A stretch of DNA of 64,000 nucleotides. Origin: Pseudocalidococcus azoricus BACA0444 (GTDB taxonomy: Bacteria; Cyanobacteriota; Cyanobacteriia; Thermosynechococcales; Thermosynechococcaceae). Under the pieces are notes generated by a model. The model was not told the DNA's origin. It made no database searches and saw nothing but the letters and a program-made list of their open reading frames with translations. The DNA lies in NCBI RefSeq assembly GCF_031729055.1, contig NZ_JAVMIP010000001.1:124001-188000 (forward strand). The letters are read 5' to 3'. The translations under genes were made by a program, and so were the position numbers. Within the stretch, counting starts at the first letter, position 1; the number at the start of each line of letters is the position of its first letter. Positions 18,438-28,462 of this stretch are shown piece after piece.

Positions 18438-20693
18438 CTATCGTAAGGGGCGAATCAAAGGCAATAACTGGGAAAAGTCATCAGTCCAGGCCGAGATCTG
18501 AACAGTCCCGACCAATTTTCGCCAGCGGGGATCAGTCCTTAAGTCGGCTAAATTTTCCGCATCTTTAGTCAGTAAGACCCAACGTGAGGGTGTTTTTCCG
18601 GCTCGAAGTTCCGCTTCAGAAACCTGTTGATCCGATTGAATGATCGAAAACAAGTTTAACCGCTCACTTAGGGCAGCAATAACCGGTTCAAGGTCTAAAA
18701 AGCGATTGGTGATGTTAATAGCCACCAGGCCAGTGGGCTTCAATTTGGTGAAATAAAGTTCTAGGGCTTCTTGGGTTATCAAGTGAATTGGAATCGCATC
18801 GGAGCTAAAGGCATCCATTACTAATAAGTCAAGACGGTGATCCGGGGCCTGGGCCAAACCTAAGCGACCATCCCCTAAGGTAATTTGGGGTTTTGTCGTA
18901 GCACTGGTTAGATAGGTAAAGTATTTTGGGTTTTGGGCCAGGTTAACGACAAGGGGATCAATTTCATAAAAACTCCAGGCCTGGCCGGGTTGGGCATAAC
19001 TGATTAATGTGCCGATTCCCAATCCCAAAATGGCCACATTCTGGAAGCGATCTCCCATAGCTGTAAAAACCTGACCAATAGGGCCAGTGGGGGTGAAGTA
19101 GGTCAGCGGCACTTGGGTTTGGCCAGGGGTCATATTTTGGCGGCCGTGGACAGTTGTGCCATGAATTAAGCTGTGAAATCCGGTCTCTGAATCCGCAAGC
19201 ACTTGATAGACTCCAAAAAAACTCCGTTCTGTGGCCAAAACATTTCCCAACGAACTCAAGGAAAACTGCCCTAATAAGCCCACTAAAACCAGACCTAAGC
19301 CAATGCGCCATTTCCTTAAGCCCCAAATCCAGGCCAGGCCAATCAATAACCCAAAGGCCATCAGGAATCCCCAGGCCGACTGTTGGGCAATGGTCAAATT
19401 TAACCCAATTAATAAGCAACCGAGTAACAAACCCATACTTAAGGGCCAGGTGAGGCGTAAACCCGTTCCCAATTCCAGATCCGGAAGTAGCAATAAACTG
19501 ACAACAATAATCCAGGGATATTCCAAAACCGTTGTCAAGACGAGAGGCGCAATTAAACTGTTGACCAGGCCCCCCAACATCCCGCCCAAGGCAATCGCCA
19601 AATAAAACCGTGTTAAATAGGCGGGATTAGGTCGAGATTGCGCCAGTTTTTGATGAAAGAGATAGGCGGCAATTGTAAACACAATTAAATGCAAAGGTAA
19701 AATAAATCCCAAGGGCTGGGTAATTTTCAACAGTAAGAGCATCACCAAAACCACACCAGCCAGGGGCAAGGCTCCAGTTATCAGCTTGGGTAAGGTGGCT
19801 TGGGGGCGGGCAAAACTCACAATAAATGTTATTAAGTACAAACTGAGGGGAATGGCCCAAAACAAGGGGATCGCGGCAATATCGGTGGTGATATAGGTTG
19901 TCACACTTAAGAGCCAACTGGCCGGAATAAAGGCCAGCATCACCCAGCGGAGTTGGAGCCGGGGCGTGGGGGCGGGGGCAGCAAAGGATTGATCTGGCGC
20001 GACTGGTGCATCGGGATGATTGAATTGTTCTGCCCTTTTTGTGATATCTCTGGGCCGATTCCTGATTTCTCCTAACTCCTTTCCTTGCACCCCACTGGCA
20101 CAGAGACCAACCAACAGGACTAAACAACCATACAACCCGGCCCAAAGTTGGTTTTGATGGGTCAAAGTTAACTGCGGTTCCAAGAGGAGGGGATAGCCCA
20201 ACAGGCCCATTAAGCTACCAAAGTTGCTAGCTCCATAGAGAAAATAGGGATCCTGGGCTTGGGGATGGGCAGTGGAGCTAAACCAGGCCTGGAGCAGAGG
20301 AGCCAGAGTAGAGAGGGCAAAAAACGGTAAACCAACCCCCAACAGCAGTACGGCCAATACCCAGGGAATCGGATTGGCATCCACAGGGGGCAACCCATCG
20401 CCGGCAATTTTTAAGGGCAGCACCGCCAGAGGAATTAGCAACACCAGGCCTTGTAACCAAACTTGATTTTTCAGGCAAAATCGTTGGGTGATCCAATCAC
20501 TGTAGCCATATCCCAAGAGCAAGAGGGCCTGGAAAAAGAACAAACAGGTATTCCAAACTGCCGGCGCGCCACCCAACAAGGGCAACAGCATTTTTGCCAC
20601 CATTAACTGGACCCAAAACAGCAGCAGCGCACTCAGTCCCAGGGATAAGGCATAAATAGGTAGCAGAATTTTAGGGGGGAGGGCAACGTTCAT
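18438..20693 (-). CDS. Membrane protein fused to a spermidine synthase-like domain
   Basis: About 750 residues. The first two thirds contain many hydrophobic helices (MFS-like or SpeE-associated membrane region, about residues 5-490); the last third is a Rossmann methyltransferase-like fold resembling spermidine/spermine synthase (VAILGLGIGTLISYA, then YEIDPLV and LVMDAFSSDAIPIHLIT). It may transfer aminopropyl groups or act on another small molecule at the membrane; the true reaction is not known. ATG at 20693 was preferred to the in-frame TTG at 20702. It lies just upstream of pcyA on the same strand. Confidence 0.82.
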   Translation of the reverse strand: MNVALPPKILLPIYALSLGLSALLLFWVQLMVAKMLLPLLGGAPAVWNTCLFFFQALLLLGYGYSDWITQRFCLKNQVWLQGLVLLIPLAVLPLKIAGDGLPPVDANPIPWVLAVLLLGVGLPFFALSTLAPLLQAWFSSTAHPQAQDPYFLYGASNFGSLMGLLGYPLLLEPQLTLTHQNQLWAGLYGCLVLLVGLCASGVQGKELGEIRNRPRDITKRAEQFNHPDAPVAPDQSFAAPAPTPRLQLRWVMLAFIPASWLLSVTTYITTDIAAIPLFWAIPLSLYLITFIVSFARPQATLPKLITGALPLAGVVLVMLLLLKITQPLGFILPLHLIVFTIAAYLFHQKLAQSRPNPAYLTRFYLAIALGGMLGGLVNSLIAPLVLTTVLEYPWIIVVSLLLLPDLELGTGLRLTWPLSMGLLLGCLLIGLNLTIAQQSAWGFLMAFGLLIGLAWIWGLRKWRIGLGLVLVGLLGQFSLSSLGNVLATERSFFGVYQVLADSETGFHSLIHGTTVHGRQNMTPGQTQVPLTYFTPTGPIGQVFTAMGDRFQNVAILGLGIGTLISYAQPGQAWSFYEIDPLVVNLAQNPKYFTYLTSATTKPQITLGDGRLGLAQAPDHRLDLLVMDAFSSDAIPIHLITQEALELYFTKLKPTGLVAINITNRFLDLEPVIAALSERLNLFSIIQSDQQVSEAELRAGKTPSRWVLLTKDAENLADLRTDPRWRKLVGTVQISAWTDDFSQLLPLIRPLR

Positions 20694-20988
20694 GCTGATC
20701 AAATAGCTCGGTTCTTCGGTTTTTCGGGGGCACTAGTTTCCCGATTTCAGCCGCAACGAGGTATAGCCTTGTAAAAGCAAGATGGCATCTGGCCATCCTT
20801 AGCACTGTAACTGATCAATATTCTGAGAGCATCCGATCCCAGTTAGCATCAGGTTTCATTAGTTAAGATTTTCCTATAGGTCTTTGATATGAGCAATTCC
20901 AGTTTTAGAGCCGTTTTACGGTTTCCTTTGCCTGTTATCAATTAGGGTAAGAGGTTGCGTTAACTCTCATCATTAGGTACATCAGTTT

Positions 20989-21558
20989 ATGGCCAACTTA
21001 GCCCCAACAATCACGGCTCTGGATACCTTCCTGAGGCAACCTAATATTGAGGCATCCCCGGCCTGGGAGTTCATCAATGGGCAAACCTACCAAAAGCCAA
21101 TGCCAACCCTCTATCATTCTCGGTTACAGCGAAATTTGGTGAACTGGATTAACCAACATCCTAGAGATTATGAAGCAATCCAAGAACTTCGTTGCCTTGT
21201 CCCCCCGTTTTCTCCTGTGCCCGATATTTCTGTCATTGCCCTAAGCCGCTTACCTGAGTCTGATGGGCCGTTCATAGGTGCCCCCGATTGGTTGATTGAA
21301 ATTCGCTCACCTGACCAAAATACCTTGGACTTACAAGCCAAGATTGTCCATTGCCTATCCCAGGGAACCCAACTGGCCTGGTTAATTGATTTGCAAAAAC
21401 AACAGGTCTGGGCCTGGCAAGGGGAGTCATTGCCCCTGATCTATGAAGCTCAGCAGGTTTTACCAACGTTAATAGGCATCCCCGGCCTGGCAGTTGTGAC
21501 CTTGATGGAGATGACTCAAGCACAAGGCCAGGAAAGAGGATTTTCTAGCTCTGGGTGA
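20989..21558 (+). CDS. Uma2-family (DUF820) putative endonuclease
   Basis: A 189-residue protein of the Uma2 family, a PD-(D/E)XK nuclease-like fold greatly expanded in cyanobacteria. Active-site-like residues are visible: PD in [12 protein letters not shown]-x-R-S-P in LIEIRSPD, and a following Lys (LQAKIVHCL). Biological role is not established; such genes are mobile and numerous. Its last 14 bases overlap the convergent trpD. A second, more distant relative sits at 52.4 kb. Confidence 0.82.
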   Translation: MANLAPTITALDTFLRQPNIEASPAWEFINGQTYQKPMPTLYHSRLQRNLVNWINQHPRDYEAIQELRCLVPPFSPVPDISVIALSRLPESDGPFIGAPDWLIEIRSPDQNTLDLQAKIVHCLSQGTQLAWLIDLQKQQVWAWQGESLPLIYEAQQVLPTLIGIPGLAVVTLMEMTQAQGQERGFSSSG

Positions 21559-22573
21559 ACTTAACCAAGGCCGTGAGTATATCCCAAGCCCCGCCACTGT
21601 CTAAAACAGTCCGGGCAACTTTAATGCCGGCGGGTAAATCTACCACGGCTTCCCCCACTTGCAACACTAGGCCCGCGTTTAAGGCCACAACATCCATTTG
21701 GGCTTGGGTGCCTTTGCCTTGAAGGACTTGGGTGAGAATTGTCACATTTTCCGTTAAGCTTCCTCCATGAATTGCAGTAATTGGTGCCGGAGTTAAACCT
21801 AGGGCTTCTGGTTCTAGTACCTGAGTTTCAATGGCTTGGGTTGTGGGGTTGATCACGGCTAAATCTGTAAGTCCTCCTAGCCCGGCCTCATCGACTCCCT
21901 CGCGCCCATGGAGGACAATCGCCCGGCGGGTTCCCAATTGTTGTAAGGCGGTGGCCATGGGTTCTAAATAGGCGGGACTGTACACTCCAATCACCTGGCC
22001 TGTGGGTCGAAAGGGATTCACCAAGGGGCCGAGGAGGTTAAACACGGTTCTTACTCCCAACGTTTTGCGAATTTCCGCCACGGCTTTCATCGCTGGGTGC
22101 CAACCCGGTGCAAATAGAAAGGTAATTCCAACCTCGTTTAGGGCGGCTTTGACCCGGGCCGTATCGGTTTGGAGATTAATGCCCAAGGCCTCTAAAACAT
22201 CTGCTGAACCAACCCGACTGGAAATAGAACGATTCCCATGTTTGGCCACCTTAACCCCTGCCGCCGCCACCACAAACGCCACTGCCGTAGAAATATTGAA
22301 CGTCCCACTGCCATCTCCCCCTGTCCCACAGGTATCCACTAGGGGCACACCCAAATCCCAGGCCTGGCCCGGTGACTGTTCTAGGAGAGTTTCTGCCATC
22401 CCTGCCAGCTCATCGGCTCTCACACCCTTGGCCTGGATTGCCGCTAAAATTGCCCCCGACAATACCGGTGGAATCACAGACCCTAACCACCCCTGCATCA
22501 GATCTTTGGCTTGGCTACGGCTGAGGGATTCACCCGCAAGGAGTTGCCGTAAGAGTGCGGTCGCGTCAATCAT
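21545..22573 (-). CDS. trpD: Anthranilate phosphoribosyltransferase TrpD
   Basis: Second step of tryptophan synthesis, joining anthranilate to PRPP. The 342 residues carry the PRPP/Mg motif [18 protein letters not shown] (near residue 80), the anthranilate-binding [21 protein letters not shown], and [10 protein letters not shown]. Length is typical. Other trp genes are absent from the window, as is common in cyanobacteria where they are scattered. The 3' end overlaps the Uma2 gene by 14 bases. Confidence 0.96.
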   Translation of the reverse strand: MIDATALLRQLLAGESLSRSQAKDLMQGWLGSVIPPVLSGAILAAIQAKGVRADELAGMAETLLEQSPGQAWDLGVPLVDTCGTGGDGSGTFNISTAVAFVVAAAGVKVAKHGNRSISSRVGSADVLEALGINLQTDTARVKAALNEVGITFLFAPGWHPAMKAVAEIRKTLGVRTVFNLLGPLVNPFRPTGQVIGVYSPAYLEPMATALQQLGTRRAIVLHGREGVDEAGLGGLTDLAVINPTTQAIETQVLEPEALGLTPAPITAIHGGSLTENVTILTQVLQGKGTQAQMDVVALNAGLVLQVGEAVVDLPAGIKVARTVLDSGGAWDILTALVKFTQS

Positions 22574-22755
22574 AGGTATCGGACTGAAGGAGAAACAAGT
22601 TTAATGTTATCCCTTTACCCACAAAACACTATCGCCCGACCTCAGTTGTCTGAAAGGCAATTCATTCCAGAGGAGTCGCTCAAGATGGGCTAAATCCGCG
22701 CTGGGTTTTAGGCTTCTATGCCCTTAGCAATCGGGAGAAATCTAGACTCAGAACC

Positions 22756-23112
22756 TCAGGATTTAACCTGTTGCCGGGTCTGGCGGGCCTGGAATAGATG
22801 CATCGGGTAGCACAATAGGGATGAAAAGGTGAGCAAATAGGTAATGACTTGGGTAATTTGACACATGGCCTGGAGGTCTGTTCCGGCCAAACAGGTCAGT
22901 TTTTGTAAGGTAGAGCTAATACAAAACAGCAGCCAATAGACAAAAATCATCCGGAGCAGGGTTTCACTGTGAGCCGTAAACTCATCTAATTCTGCCCCTT
23001 GTCCAACCAACTTCATCACTCTGGGAGTGGCTTCAGTTCGCACTAAAATCACCAATCCAATCACTGAGGCTAGAGCCGAAGCTCCCAAAATTAGATGATG
23101 CCAGGCCTGCAT
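22756..23112 (-). CDS. Small membrane protein of unknown function
   Basis: A 118-residue protein with three to four hydrophobic stretches (about residues 5-22, 51-68 and 85-105). I do not recognise the family. It lies alone between trpD, which is on the same strand 182 bases downstream, and a divergent small gene. ATG at 23112 has no strong ribosome site. Amino acid composition and codon use look like real coding sequence. Confidence 0.6.
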   Translation of the reverse strand: MQAWHHLILGASALASVIGLVILVRTEATPRVMKLVGQGAELDEFTAHSETLLRMIFVYWLLFCISSTLQKLTCLAGTDLQAMCQITQVITYLLTFSSLLCYPMHLFQARQTRQQVKS

Positions 23113-23356
23113 ACGGTCACACTCCCAAACTCAAACTGCAATGGAACGCAAGACTTAACCACACCTTTACCGAGGCGTAATCCCAAGTCTAGGAGAGGCG
23201 ATTTACAGGAGAAAAGAAATCCTTACAATTTGCAAATTTTCGGGTAACAAAGTTTACAATTCCAAGTTTTGCAACGGTTTCCGCTCCCACTCCCCAAATC
23301 AAGGCAGACTAAAAACAGTCTGAAAAATCAAAAGTAGATGACTCCAAAGGAATCCT

Positions 23357-23695
23357 ATGGCCCCAATGCGCTTGAACTTAATTGAAGGAGCCGTCAGTTT
23401 TAGCTTTACTCCCCAGGCCGCCCAAGATTTACAAGAGGCTTTACGGGAACTTGTCCACCATCTCAAACAGGCCGCCAACACTAAACCCGGGACCCAAAAA
23501 CCCTGGCCGGTCTTGGAATATCAATATACTGGCGAGGTTTTCTTAGAAGTCTTTTGCAACCCAAACATTTGGCCCACCCCCTTTGCCGCCAAGGTGTTGA
23601 TTACCGTTCGTGACGAGCGGATGCGTCTCACCACTGAGGCCGAACTGACCCGAATGCTAGAGGATATTCAAGGGTATTTGGATGAACTGGGCTAA
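23357..23695 (+). CDS. Conserved cyanobacterial hypothetical protein
   Basis: A 112-residue soluble protein starting with the pattern NLIEGAVSFSFTPQAAQDLQEAL, then a mixed beta region (PVLEYQYTGEVFLEVFCNP) and an acidic helix at the end. I recall similar short proteins in other cyanobacteria but no function. ATG at 23357 fits an AAGGA about 5 bases upstream better than the second ATG at 23366. No operon partner: the next 400 bases lack a clear gene. Confidence 0.65.
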   Translation: MAPMRLNLIEGAVSFSFTPQAAQDLQEALRELVHHLKQAANTKPGTQKPWPVLEYQYTGEVFLEVFCNPNIWPTPFAAKVLITVRDERMRLTTEAELTRMLEDIQGYLDELG

Positions 23696-24107
23696 TGTCC
23701 ATCTGGGGTTGCCTTCATCTCAATTTTGTCGAACCTTGCCATAATCGCTGCCCAGGCCAAAATTCACCTGCTGCGATAGGGAAGGCCATCAATGCCTGTT
23801 AATTCCCCCAAAAACTATCCGCCCCCAGAAGTTAATCCAGAGGCGGTCTAGCGGTCATCAATTGTTTGGATCAGACTGCCGGAAGGAACTCCGACATGGG
23901 GTCAAAGCACAACTCCGGCCTACAGCCGATTAGCCCCAAAACGATGACCCAATTGTTTACTACTATCTGACATGGGCATCACCTCCATTTCCCTGTACGG
24001 ACTCAAGAATGATTTGAACTTCTACAAACTAACATGGTTTTTCAAAAATAGGGAAGGGGTTTGTTAAAAATGATCAACAAGAGGCTGATCCCAGGCCTGG
24101 AGCATCG
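23696..24107. other. Intergenic region with little recognisable content
   Basis: A 412-base gap. Apart from the possible broken small gene at 23792-23947 and several copies of the CCAGGCC-type motif, I see no tRNA, terminator or regulator site. Confidence 0.5.
23792..23947 (+). pseudogene. Possible 51-codon small gene interrupted by an in-frame TAG
   Basis: From ATG 23792 the frame reads a proline-rich start (MPVNSPKNYPPPEVNPEAV), meets TAG at 23849-23851, then continues in the same frame with protein-like text (RSSIVWIRLPEGTPTWGQ and beyond) to TGA at 23945-23947. One base change (CAG to TAG) would explain it. The fragment is too short to be sure; it may be chance. If real it is a decayed small gene or a readthrough case. 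Confidence 0.25.
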
Positions 24108-24614
24108 TTGCAGCAGATGATCCCCTGGAGTGCTACCCAAGCTGAAGAATATAGGTTAATATCCGGCAAAGATGACCTGAAAATCGCCCAGATTAACCTT
24201 CTCCTAACCCAAAGCCGAAATTTTCTTGTGTCTGACCTTCCTGCTGACGTTCAACAAATTCGCCAACAACTCCAGACCGCCTTGGAGCAAGCCGCCCAGT
24301 GGCAACAACGGTATGAGTCCCAGGCCCAAAGGTCTTCTAGCCGTGTCTCTCATCATCCTTCCACAGCCTCAGAACCACCCTCTAGCCAACCAGACAGGAC
24401 TCAGACCATCCCAGCCGAAATCCGCCAAGTTACAGATGTCACGGAGCTACAAGGACAACTGGCCCAGGCCCAGTCCCAAATTGCCCAACTCACTGCGGCC
24501 CTCGCCCAAGAACAGGCCAATCATGCCAAAACTCGCCAAAACCTGACCAATGCCCTCGCTGATGCGATTGAAAACCTGACCCGTTTACGGAACCAACCCC
24601 CTAAAACCCCATAA
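24108..24614 (+). CDS. Coiled-coil hypothetical protein
   Basis: A 168-residue Gln/Ala-rich protein with heptad-like patterns in two parts, about residues 45-75 and 112-160, separated by a Ser/Pro-rich linker. A structural or scaffold role is plausible but unproven. The start is TTG at 24108, with GGAG 5 bases upstream; ATG at 24117 is the alternative. The last 14 bases overlap the convergent thrC. I do not recognise the family; the low-complexity sequence makes homology hard to judge. Confidence 0.5.
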   Translation: MQQMIPWSATQAEEYRLISGKDDLKIAQINLLLTQSRNFLVSDLPADVQQIRQQLQTALEQAAQWQQRYESQAQRSSSRVSHHPSTASEPPSSQPDRTQTIPAEIRQVTDVTELQGQLAQAQSQIAQLTAALAQEQANHAKTRQNLTNALADAIENLTRLRNQPPKTP

Positions 24615-25686
24615 TTTCAGCCACATTGGCCAATTCAGGGACAACATTACGATGAAACTGGGTCGTCTCCTGTTGCAAAGCCGTATCGGGATCCTTGAGG
24701 CCATTGCCGGTGAGGACGCAAACAATCGTGGCCCCACTAGGGATTTGGGCCTGATTTTTCAGGAGTCCCGCCACCGAAGCCGCGCTGGCCGGTTCACAGA
24801 AAATTCCCTCTTCGCCCGCCAACATACGATAGGCCACCAAAATCTCGCTATCGGTGACGGCCTGAAAGTCCCCTTGACTGGCGGCGCGTACGGCTAAGGC
24901 CCGTTGCCAATTGGCTGGATTCCCAATCCGAATCGCCGTTGCAATGGTTTCGGGATGTTGACAAATTTCTCCGGTAACTAGGGGAGCCGAACCCGCCGCT
25001 TGAAAACCCATCATTCGGGGTAAGCGTGTGCCTTTATTTTGCTCGTGATATTGGCAAAAGCCCATCCAATAGGCCGTAATATTGCCCGCGTTCCCCATGG
25101 GAATACACAACCAATCCGGGGCATCACCCAAGGCATCCACCACTTCAAAAGCCGCCGTTTTTTGCCCTTCTAAACGATAGGGATTGACAGAATTAACCAG
25201 GGTAATCGGGTAGGTTTCGGCCATTTCTCGAACAATTTCTAAGGCCCGGTCAAAGTTCCCCTGAATCGCCAAGACTTCCGCCCCATAAAGCAGGGCCTGG
25301 GCTAGTTTACCTTGGGCTACATAGCCTTCGGGAATCAGGACATAGGCCCGTAAGCCTCCCCGTCTGGCATAGGCCGCCGCTGCCGCCGAGGTGTTCCCTG
25401 TACTGGCACAGATCACCGCCTTGGCCCCGGCTTCTTTGGCTTTGGAGATGGCCATGGTCATGCCCCGATCCTTGAAGCTGCCCGTGGGATTAAGACCATC
25501 GTATTTGACATAGACTTTGACCCCCCGACCAATGGCGGCGGCAATCCGCGGCACGGGAATCAGGGGAGTGTTGCCTTCGTGGAGGGTAATAATGGGCGTA
25601 GTCTCGGAAACGGGTAAGTAGCTCCGATAAGCGTGGATCAGTCCCTGCCAGGCCTGGGCGGTGGGTAAGGTTAACGTCGAGGTCAA
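24601..25686 (-). CDS. thrC: Threonine synthase ThrC
   Basis: PLP enzyme converting O-phosphohomoserine to threonine. The 361 residues include the PLP lysine in [11 protein letters not shown] (near residue 72), the phosphate-binding STGNTSAA and the C-terminal glycine-rich [13 protein letters not shown]. The length matches the short bacterial class. The gene stands alone; the facing coiled-coil gene overlaps its end. Confidence 0.96.
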   Translation of the reverse strand: MTSTLTLPTAQAWQGLIHAYRSYLPVSETTPIITLHEGNTPLIPVPRIAAAIGRGVKVYVKYDGLNPTGSFKDRGMTMAISKAKEAGAKAVICASTGNTSAAAAAYARRGGLRAYVLIPEGYVAQGKLAQALLYGAEVLAIQGNFDRALEIVREMAETYPITLVNSVNPYRLEGQKTAAFEVVDALGDAPDWLCIPMGNAGNITAYWMGFCQYHEQNKGTRLPRMMGFQAAGSAPLVTGEICQHPETIATAIRIGNPANWQRALAVRAASQGDFQAVTDSEILVAYRMLAGEEGIFCEPASAASVAGLLKNQAQIPSGATIVCVLTGNGLKDPDTALQQETTQFHRNVVPELANVAEIMGF

Positions 25687-25751
25687 AGCGGTGCGTCCGA
25701 TGGTAAAACGAGGGTTTGGCGTGTTTTCTAGTTTAAGGGATGGAATGCATC

Positions 25752-25829
25752 ATCTCTAGCTGGCACGCCTGGGGATTCTTGGAACGTCCCTAGCTCATTG
25801 AGGTGTAAGGCCCATCCCAAGCTAGAGAT
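25752..25829. repeat. 10-bp inverted repeat between thrC and the phasin-like gene
   Basis: ATCTCTAGCT at 25752-25761 and its exact reverse complement AGCTAGAGAT at 25820-25829 lie in the divergent promoter region, separated by 58 bases. It might bind a regulator or form a weak RNA hairpin; nothing else supports either. Confidence 0.5.
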
Positions 25830-25867
25830 TCCTGGCACAATGGAGATACCTAACTGGCCAAGCTGCG

Positions 25868-26191
25868 ATGGACAACAGTAATCTGCTTCAGCAACTCCTC
25901 CTGATTGGGGTCGGAACAACGTCTTTAATTACGGAAAAAGTCCGGGGGATGACGGATCAGTGGGTCCAGGAAGGCCGCCTCAATCCCGACCAGGCCAAGG
26001 CGATGATTGATGAGATTGTCAACCACCTCAAAGCCGATGCCTCAGGAATAGAAGGGGGCTTGCAGCGGCAATTTCAGCAGTTTTTAGAAGAATTAGGCGT
26101 GCCCCAACAAACGGAAATGGATGAACTACGGGGACGGATTGATCGCTTAGAGCGACGGTTACGGGATTTAGAAAATCGCCTCTGGCAGTAA
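25868..26191 (+). CDS. Phasin-like small helical protein
   Basis: A 107-residue protein, all helical by eye, with a hydrophobic N-terminal helix (LLQQLLLIGVGTTSLIT) followed by charged amphipathic helices and a C-terminal coiled coil (MDELRGRIDRLERRLRDLE). The pattern matches the phasin-family/PhaF-like small proteins common in cyanobacteria; a true polyhydroxyalkanoate role is not implied, as no pha gene is near. ATG at 25868. It is divergent from thrC. Confidence 0.7.
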   Translation: MDNSNLLQQLLLIGVGTTSLITEKVRGMTDQWVQEGRLNPDQAKAMIDEIVNHLKADASGIEGGLQRQFQQFLEELGVPQQTEMDELRGRIDRLERRLRDLENRLWQ

Positions 26192-26258
26192 AGGGCCCCA
26201 ATTGACAGGCTAGGATCAATTCAATCGAATCATTTGCAAAACTGTCGGGGAGTTTTCT

Positions 26259-26810
26259 GTGCAAAATATTATAATCAGTCTAGCGGTCGTCGTTGTTTGT
26301 GCCCTAGTTATTGTCATTGCTCAACTGGTGACACCCACGGGGCCGGTGAATGCGGATCCCCTGGATCAGGGACAACCCACCAGGACAACCATCTCTACCG
26401 ATCCGACTCCGCTCCTGGCCCAAACTCCTCCTCTCCCAACTCAACCTATGACCCAATCTTCTGATGCTGATTACACGACCACCCCCTCAGGCCTGAAATA
26501 TCGCGATCTGAAGGTCGGCACCGGGGTTGAACCGAAAAAAGGGCAGGTTGTCGTGGTGGACTATACCGGCACTCTGACCAATGGCAAAACCTTTGATAGC
26601 TCGCGGGATCGGGGACAGCCGTTTCAGTTCACCATTGGTGTCGGGCAAGTGATTAAAGGCTGGGATGAAGGGGTCGGCACCATGCGCGTTGGCGGCCGGC
26701 GTGAATTAGTGATTCCGGCCAACTTAGCCTATGGCTCTCGGGCTGTGGGTGGTGTGATTCCGGCCAACTCGACCTTGGTGTTTGATGTGGAACTCTTAGG
26801 GGTCAAGTGA
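26259..26810 (+). CDS. FKBP-type peptidyl-prolyl isomerase, membrane-anchored
   Basis: Catalyses proline isomerisation during protein folding, likely in the periplasm or thylakoid lumen. An N-terminal signal anchor (IIISLAVVVVCALVIVIAQL) is followed by a Thr/Pro/Gln linker and one FKBP domain from about residue 75 (TPSGLKYRDLKVGTG, VVDYTGTLTNGKTFDSS, FTIGVGQVIKGWDEGV, NLAYGSRAVGGVIP). The start is GTG at 26259 with GGGGA upstream. The next gene starts 13 bases after its stop, so the pair is likely an operon. Confidence 0.93.
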   Translation: MQNIIISLAVVVVCALVIVIAQLVTPTGPVNADPLDQGQPTRTTISTDPTPLLAQTPPLPTQPMTQSSDADYTTTPSGLKYRDLKVGTGVEPKKGQVVVVDYTGTLTNGKTFDSSRDRGQPFQFTIGVGQVIKGWDEGVGTMRVGGRRELVIPANLAYGSRAVGGVIPANSTLVFDVELLGVK

Positions 26811-26823
26811 GGCCGGACTGGAG

Positions 26824-27615
26824 ATGGTTCGCGCCCTGCATCTAGTCCAAGTCAGTGACACCCATTTGTTTGCCGAACCGACAGGAAAGCTTTTGGGACT
26901 GGTCACGGCTGATTCCTTTCAATCGGTCTTAAGTACCGTCCAGGCCCTAGCACCAGCCCCTGATCTTTTAATACTGACGGGGGATTTAGCCCAAGACCAT
27001 CAAGCTAAAACCTATCAATATTTGCGTACCCTCATGGCCTCACTGACTACGCCAATCTATTGGTTGGCAGGGAATCATGATCAACCCGAGTTGATGGTGC
27101 AAGAACTCAGTCATCCCCCCTTCAATGGGATCAAAGCGTTCCAGGCCGGGGGGTGGCAATTTATCTTATTAAGTTCCCATTTGCCGGGTCATGTTCATGG
27201 TCACTTGAGCCAGGAAACGTTGACAGACTTAAGCACCCAACTCCAACAAGCCTCCGATCGTCCCACCCTTGTTGCCCTCCATCACCCCCCTTTTTTAGTC
27301 GGTTCCCAATGGCTAGATGGCAGTCGCTTAGATAATCCTGAAGACCTGTTCGCGGTTTTGGCGTTGTTCCCCCAAGTTAAGTTAGTTCTGTTTGGGCATA
27401 TTCATCAGGAGTTTCAGCAGGAGCGACAAGGGATCACCTATCTTGGTACACCTTCGACCTGCATTCAGTTTTTACCCGCAAGCCAGGAATTTGGGTTAGA
27501 GCCAGTGGGGCCAGGATTTCGGCAGGTCTGGTTATATCCCGATGGGGCCTGGGAAACGAAAGTGACGCGAGTTGATTTTTCGACGCAGGTTGATGCTACT
27601 GCCACCGGCTACTAA
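26824..27615 (+). CDS. CpdA-like metallophosphoesterase
   Basis: Calcineurin-like phosphoesterase resembling 3',5'-cyclic AMP phosphodiesterase CpdA. Dinuclear-metal motifs in order: VSDTHLF, LTGDLAQD, GNHD, LHHPPF and FGHIHQ. The 263-residue length fits CpdA. Cyanobacteria use cAMP widely, so cAMP is a likely substrate, but the family is promiscuous. It follows the FKBP gene by 13 bases, and its last 20 bases overlap the convergent tlyA-like gene. Confidence 0.87.
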   Translation: MVRALHLVQVSDTHLFAEPTGKLLGLVTADSFQSVLSTVQALAPAPDLLILTGDLAQDHQAKTYQYLRTLMASLTTPIYWLAGNHDQPELMVQELSHPPFNGIKAFQAGGWQFILLSSHLPGHVHGHLSQETLTDLSTQLQQASDRPTLVALHHPPFLVGSQWLDGSRLDNPEDLFAVLALFPQVKLVLFGHIHQEFQQERQGITYLGTPSTCIQFLPASQEFGLEPVGPGFRQVWLYPDGAWETKVTRVDFSTQVDATATGY

Positions 27616-28459
27616 ACAACTCTCCTGAAGCGGTTTGCTGGCAAATCTGTTCAATCTGGATGGGGGCCGGGGTTTGTGTAGAGGAATGAGTATTGAGCCA
27701 CAGAAAAAACTCTCGATTACCGGCCGGGCCAAGTAAGGGAGAAGGGGTTAAGCCTTGGGCCAACCAGCCAAGATGTTCAGATGCCTCTAGGACTTTTTGA
27801 ATCGCCGTGGCCTGGGCTTGAACATCCTTGACCACCCCGCTTTTACCCACCAGTTCTCGGCCTACCTCAAATTGGGGCTTGACGAGGAGGAGCAGTTCTT
27901 TGGGGGCAATTAAGAGATTGACTAGGGCTGGCAAAATTTTAGTTAAGGAAATAAACGAGACATCTGCCACGGCCAAGTTGGGCCAGGGATCATCGGGTTG
28001 ATACAGATCCCTGGGCTGTAAGTAACGGATATTGGTTCGCTCTTTGAGAATCAGACGGGGGTTTTGCCGCAGTCCCCAATCCACCTGCCCATAGCCCACG
28101 TCAATGCCATAGACGCGCCTAGCTCCGGCCTGCAAGAGACAATCCGTAAATCCCCCCGTCGAAATACCCGCATCTAAACAGATCCGCCCTTCCAGTCCAA
28201 TCGGGAATTTGGCCAAGGCTCCGGCCAGTTTTTCGCCACCGCGGGACACATAGGGGGGGCGTTGTTTGATTTCAATCGCGGCCTGGGGAGAAATCAGTGT
28301 ACCCGGCTTATCAATGATTTGCTGGTTGACTCTGACCTGACCGGCCTGGATCAGCCGCTGGGCCTGTTGACGGGAGAGGGGGCCGCTAGGGTCTAGACTC
28401 AGTTGACGCTGGACGATCAGCAGGTCTAAGCGTTGTTTAGGAGGTTTACCCGCAGCCAT
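27596..28459 (-). CDS. tlyA: TlyA-family rRNA (cytidine-2'-O)-methyltransferase
   Basis: Predicted 2'-O-methyltransferase of 16S/23S rRNA, of the family once called hemolysin. An N-terminal S4 RNA-binding domain (residues 8-70; RLDLLIVQRQL, AQRLIQAGQVRVN) precedes an FtsJ-like Rossmann domain (CLDAGISTGGFTDCLLQAGA; ADVSFISLTKILP). The length of 287 is slightly above typical. It lies 3 bases after the sbcD-like gene on the same strand, so the two are likely co-transcribed. Confidence 0.9.
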   Translation of the reverse strand: MAAGKPPKQRLDLLIVQRQLSLDPSGPLSRQQAQRLIQAGQVRVNQQIIDKPGTLISPQAAIEIKQRPPYVSRGGEKLAGALAKFPIGLEGRICLDAGISTGGFTDCLLQAGARRVYGIDVGYGQVDWGLRQNPRLILKERTNIRYLQPRDLYQPDDPWPNLAVADVSFISLTKILPALVNLLIAPKELLLLVKPQFEVGRELVGKSGVVKDVQAQATAIQKVLEASEHLGWLAQGLTPSPLLGPAGNREFFLWLNTHSSTQTPAPIQIEQICQQTASGELFSSRWQ

Positions 28460-28462
28460 AGT

